From a bacterium (GTDB lineage Bacteria > Chloroflexota > Dormibacteria > Aeolococcales > Bog-877): DNA of 6,267 bases. The position numbers were made by a program, and so were the translations under genes. Position 1 is the stretch's first letter; every line of letters begins with the position of its first letter. The stretch is from assembly GCA_021844355.1 (NCBI GenBank), contig JAKBTP010000106.1, forward strand, positions 1,756 through 8,022, written 5' to 3'. The notes below the pieces were generated by a model. It did no database searches. It saw only the letters and a list, made by a program, of their open reading frames with translations, and was not told the DNA's origin. Shown one piece after another: positions 4,840-6,267 of the stretch.

Positions 4840-5825
4840 CAGCCGTCCTCCCTGAGCCAGCGGCTGATCTCGCGAGCGAAGTAGGTCAGGATCACGTCCG
4901 CTCCAGCCCGGCGCATGGACACGTGCGACTCCATGACCGCTTGGCGAAGATCCAGCGCACCCATTTCGGCGGCAGCGTGCAGCATGGCGTACTCCCCGGA
5001 GACGGAGAAGCAGGCCAGCGGGACATCGAAGTGGTCACGAGCCTCCCGCACCAGGTCCAGGTAGCTCAGGCCGGGCTTGACCATGAGGATGTCGGCCCCT
5101 TCGAGCAGATCCAGCTCCAGCTCCCGCAGCGCCTCCCGGCGGTTGGCGGGGTCCATCTGGTAGCCCCGCCGATCGCCGAACTGGGGGGCGCATTCTGCCG
5201 CTTCTCGGAAGGGGCCGTAGAAGCAGGAGGCGAACTTGGCGGCGTAGGCCAGGATCAGCACCGCGGTCTGCCCTGAGGAGTCCAAGGCCTCTCGGATCGC
5301 TCCGACTTGCCCGTCCATCATCCCCGAGGGGGCGATGACGTCCGCCCCGGCTGCCGCCTGGCTCACGGCGATTCGCTGGTAGAGCTCGATGGTGCGGTCG
5401 TTGTCCACCTCTCCGCGGCCATCCAGGACCCCGCAGTGGCCGTGGACGGTGTACTCGTCCAGGCAGTCGTCCGCCACCAGCAGCAGCCGCTCTCCGAACT
5501 CAGACCGCAGCCGGCGGAGCGCCACCTGGACGATCCCCTGGTCATCCCAGGCGGAGGAGCCGACATCATCCTTGCGCCCGGGCACGCCGAACAGGACCAG
5601 CCCGGCCAGCCCCAGCTCGGCGGCCTCGGTGGCCAGCGCCATGAGGCTGTCCACCGTCTCCTGGAAAACACCCGGCATGGTGGAGATCGCTCTCCGTTCC
5701 GCAAGGCCCTCCGCCACGAAGCAGGGCAGCAGCAGCTGGTCAGCCCTGAGGTGCGTCTCGCGGACCAGCCGGCGCAGGACGGGGGTGCGGCGAAGGCGGC
5801 GAGGGCGATCGTCTGGAAAGGACAT
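4839..5825 (-). CDS. hemB: Delta-aminolevulinic acid dehydratase (porphobilinogen synthase)
   Basis: This 328-aa enzyme condenses two 5-aminolevulinate molecules to porphobilinogen; the family is a cytosolic octamer. Both Schiff-base lysines are visible: K197 in AYAAKFASCFYGPFREAA and K250 in DILMVKPGLSYLD. Other signatures are LLLPCFV (31-37), LFGVP (78-82), HGHCGVL (128-134), EVDND (139-143), IAPSGMMDGQV (164-174) and SVSGEYAML (274-282). The active-site metal segment reads DDCLDEYTVHGHC, so the three ligand positions are C121, D123 and C131, a mixed Cys/Asp/Cys set, between the zinc type (three Cys) and the magnesium type (Asp/Ala-rich). ATG 5825 gives the normal family start, 1 nt after the hemD stop (TGAGATG). 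No good ribosome binding site is visible, so translation is probably coupled to hemD. The frame is open 27 codons further upstream, inside hemD, without family similarity. The stop overlaps the cyclophilin ATG. Confidence 0.97.
   Translation of the reverse strand: MSFPDDRPRRLRRTPVLRRLVRETHLRADQLLLPCFVAEGLAERRAISTMPGVFQETVDSLMALATEAAELGLAGLVLFGVPGRKDDVGSSAWDDQGIVQVALRRLRSEFGERLLLVADDCLDEYTVHGHCGVLDGRGEVDNDRTIELYQRIAVSQAAAGADVIAPSGMMDGQVGAIREALDSSGQTAVLILAYAAKFASCFYGPFREAAECAPQFGDRRGYQMDPANRREALRELELDLLEGADILMVKPGLSYLDLVREARDHFDVPLACFSVSGEYAMLHAAAEMGALDLRQAVMESHVSMRRAGADVILTYFAREISRWLREDG
4846..4853 (-). promoter_or_regulatory. Ribosome binding site of the cyclophilin gene
   Basis: The minus strand reads AGGGAGGA within the last codons of hemB. 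Its GGAGG core is 7 nt from ATG 4839. This is the strongest Shine-Dalgarno match in the window and fixes the start of the overlapping gene. Confidence 0.7.
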
Positions 5826-5826
5826 C

Positions 5827-6267
5827 TCAGCTGGTATTGTCGTTGACCGGTGCCGCCTCCATCGCGGCAACCAGGCCCGGCAGGGAATGGACCCGGGCCA
5901 CGACATCTGGCCCGAGACTGAGTGACTCGGCCGTCTTGGCGGTGACCGGGCCGATGCAGGCCACCCGCGAGCCGGGGGGCAGTCCCCGACCCTGGGCCAG
6001 CTCGGCGTAGCCCCGCACGCTGCTGGAGCTGGTGAAGGTGACCCAATCCGGGGGAGCCTCCAGAAGCAGCTGGCGGAGCCCGGGGGCCGAGGCCCGGTCG
6101 GCCGCAGCGCGGTAGAGCGCGACCTCCGTCACCCTGGCTCCGGCCCCCTCCAGGACCCTGGGGAGCACTTCCCGCGCCCCTTCGGCCCTGGGAAGGAGAA
6201 CACGGCGACCACGGACTCCGGAAGCCACCATCACTTCCGCCAGGGACTCTGCCAAGTACTCCTGCGG
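5827..6267 (-). CDS. hemD: Uroporphyrinogen-III synthase, C-terminal part
   Basis: The open frame reaches the right edge, so the start is missing; 146 codons plus stop are visible. HemD closes hydroxymethylbilane with inversion of ring D to give uroporphyrinogen III. The fragment begins PQEYLAESLAEVM, the linker typical of the protein's second half. It continues with RVLLPRAEGAREVLP, GARVTEVALYRA, DWVTFTSSSSVRGYAEL, RVACIGPVTAKTAESLSLG and LPGLVAAM. The TFTSSS...VR and CIGPVTAKTAE motifs are strong family signatures. The in-frame TTG at 6255 is internal, not a start. The missing N-terminal half could also carry a fused uroporphyrinogen methyltransferase (CobA) domain, as in several high-GC Gram-positives and clostridia; the window cannot tell. 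It heads the visible heme block, with hemB 1 nt downstream. Confidence 0.92.
   Translation of the reverse strand, partial: PQEYLAESLAEVMVASGVRGRRVLLPRAEGAREVLPRVLEGAGARVTEVALYRAAADRASAPGLRQLLLEAPPDWVTFTSSSSVRGYAELAQGRGLPPGSRVACIGPVTAKTAESLSLGPDVVARVHSLPGLVAAMEAAPVNDNTS

Noticed and set aside
4198..4884. 228-codon plus-strand open frame
   Set aside because: It is antisense to the cyclophilin gene and the hemB end, with no recognisable domain and no ribosome binding site evidence.
5826..5906. 27-codon N-terminal extension of HemB
   Set aside because: It is an out-of-frame reading of the hemD end. HemB similarity begins at ATG 5825, 1 nt after the hemD stop.
1..6267. A novel defence, mobile or repeat-based system
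   Set aside because: No transposase, integrase, direct-repeat array, att-like duplication at the tRNA or unknown gene was seen; every open stretch is explained by housekeeping genes.

Overview
The window is a compact, GC-rich (roughly 70% by eye) piece of bacterial chromosome carrying housekeeping genes. The gene content fits a high-GC Gram-positive-like or related lineage (Actinomycetota, Chloroflexota or Dormibacterota type): C5-pathway heme synthesis, a membrane-anchored cyclophilin, a minimal TatA/TatC pair, GTG and TTG starts, and a PIG-L deacetylase tail like those of thiol or sugar metabolism. I cannot fix the phylum from the sequence alone.

Layout, right to left, because almost everything is on the minus strand. 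First comes a heme block: hemD (C-terminal part, runs off the right edge), hemB, a membrane-anchored cyclophilin-type peptidyl-prolyl isomerase, and hemL. Junctions are very tight: a 1-nt gap for hemD/hemB, a TGATG overlap for hemB/ppi, and about 17 or 38 nt for ppi/hemL depending on the hemL start. An 86-nt spacer follows, with two GC hairpins and a TATACT extended -10-like element. Then comes a second block: tatA, tatC, rph (RNase PH), rdgB (house-cleaning ITP/XTP pyrophosphatase) and a tRNA-Pro(UGG) gene with encoded CCA. tatC/rph overlap as TGATG and rph/rdgB are 1 nt apart. At the left edge the last 75 codons of a PIG-L/LmbE-family deacetylase run on the plus strand and converge on the tRNA gene.

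Functionally, HemL makes 5-aminolevulinate, HemB condenses two of them to porphobilinogen, and HemD closes the tetrapyrrole ring; hemA and hemC are expected just outside the right edge. TatA and TatC form the twin-arginine translocase, which exports folded, often cofactor-bearing proteins. RNase PH trims tRNA 3' ends and lies in the same transcription direction as a tRNA gene 0.66 kb downstream.

No stretch longer than 86 nt lacks a gene. I found no mobile element, CRISPR array or clearly novel system; the region looks ordinary. Points worth a second look are a possible CTG start of hemL, a cluster of homopolymer runs at its 5' end, the cyclophilin placed inside the heme operon with an altered active-site segment, the mixed Cys/Asp/Cys metal site of HemB, and the small regulatory-looking spacers before tatA and the tRNA.
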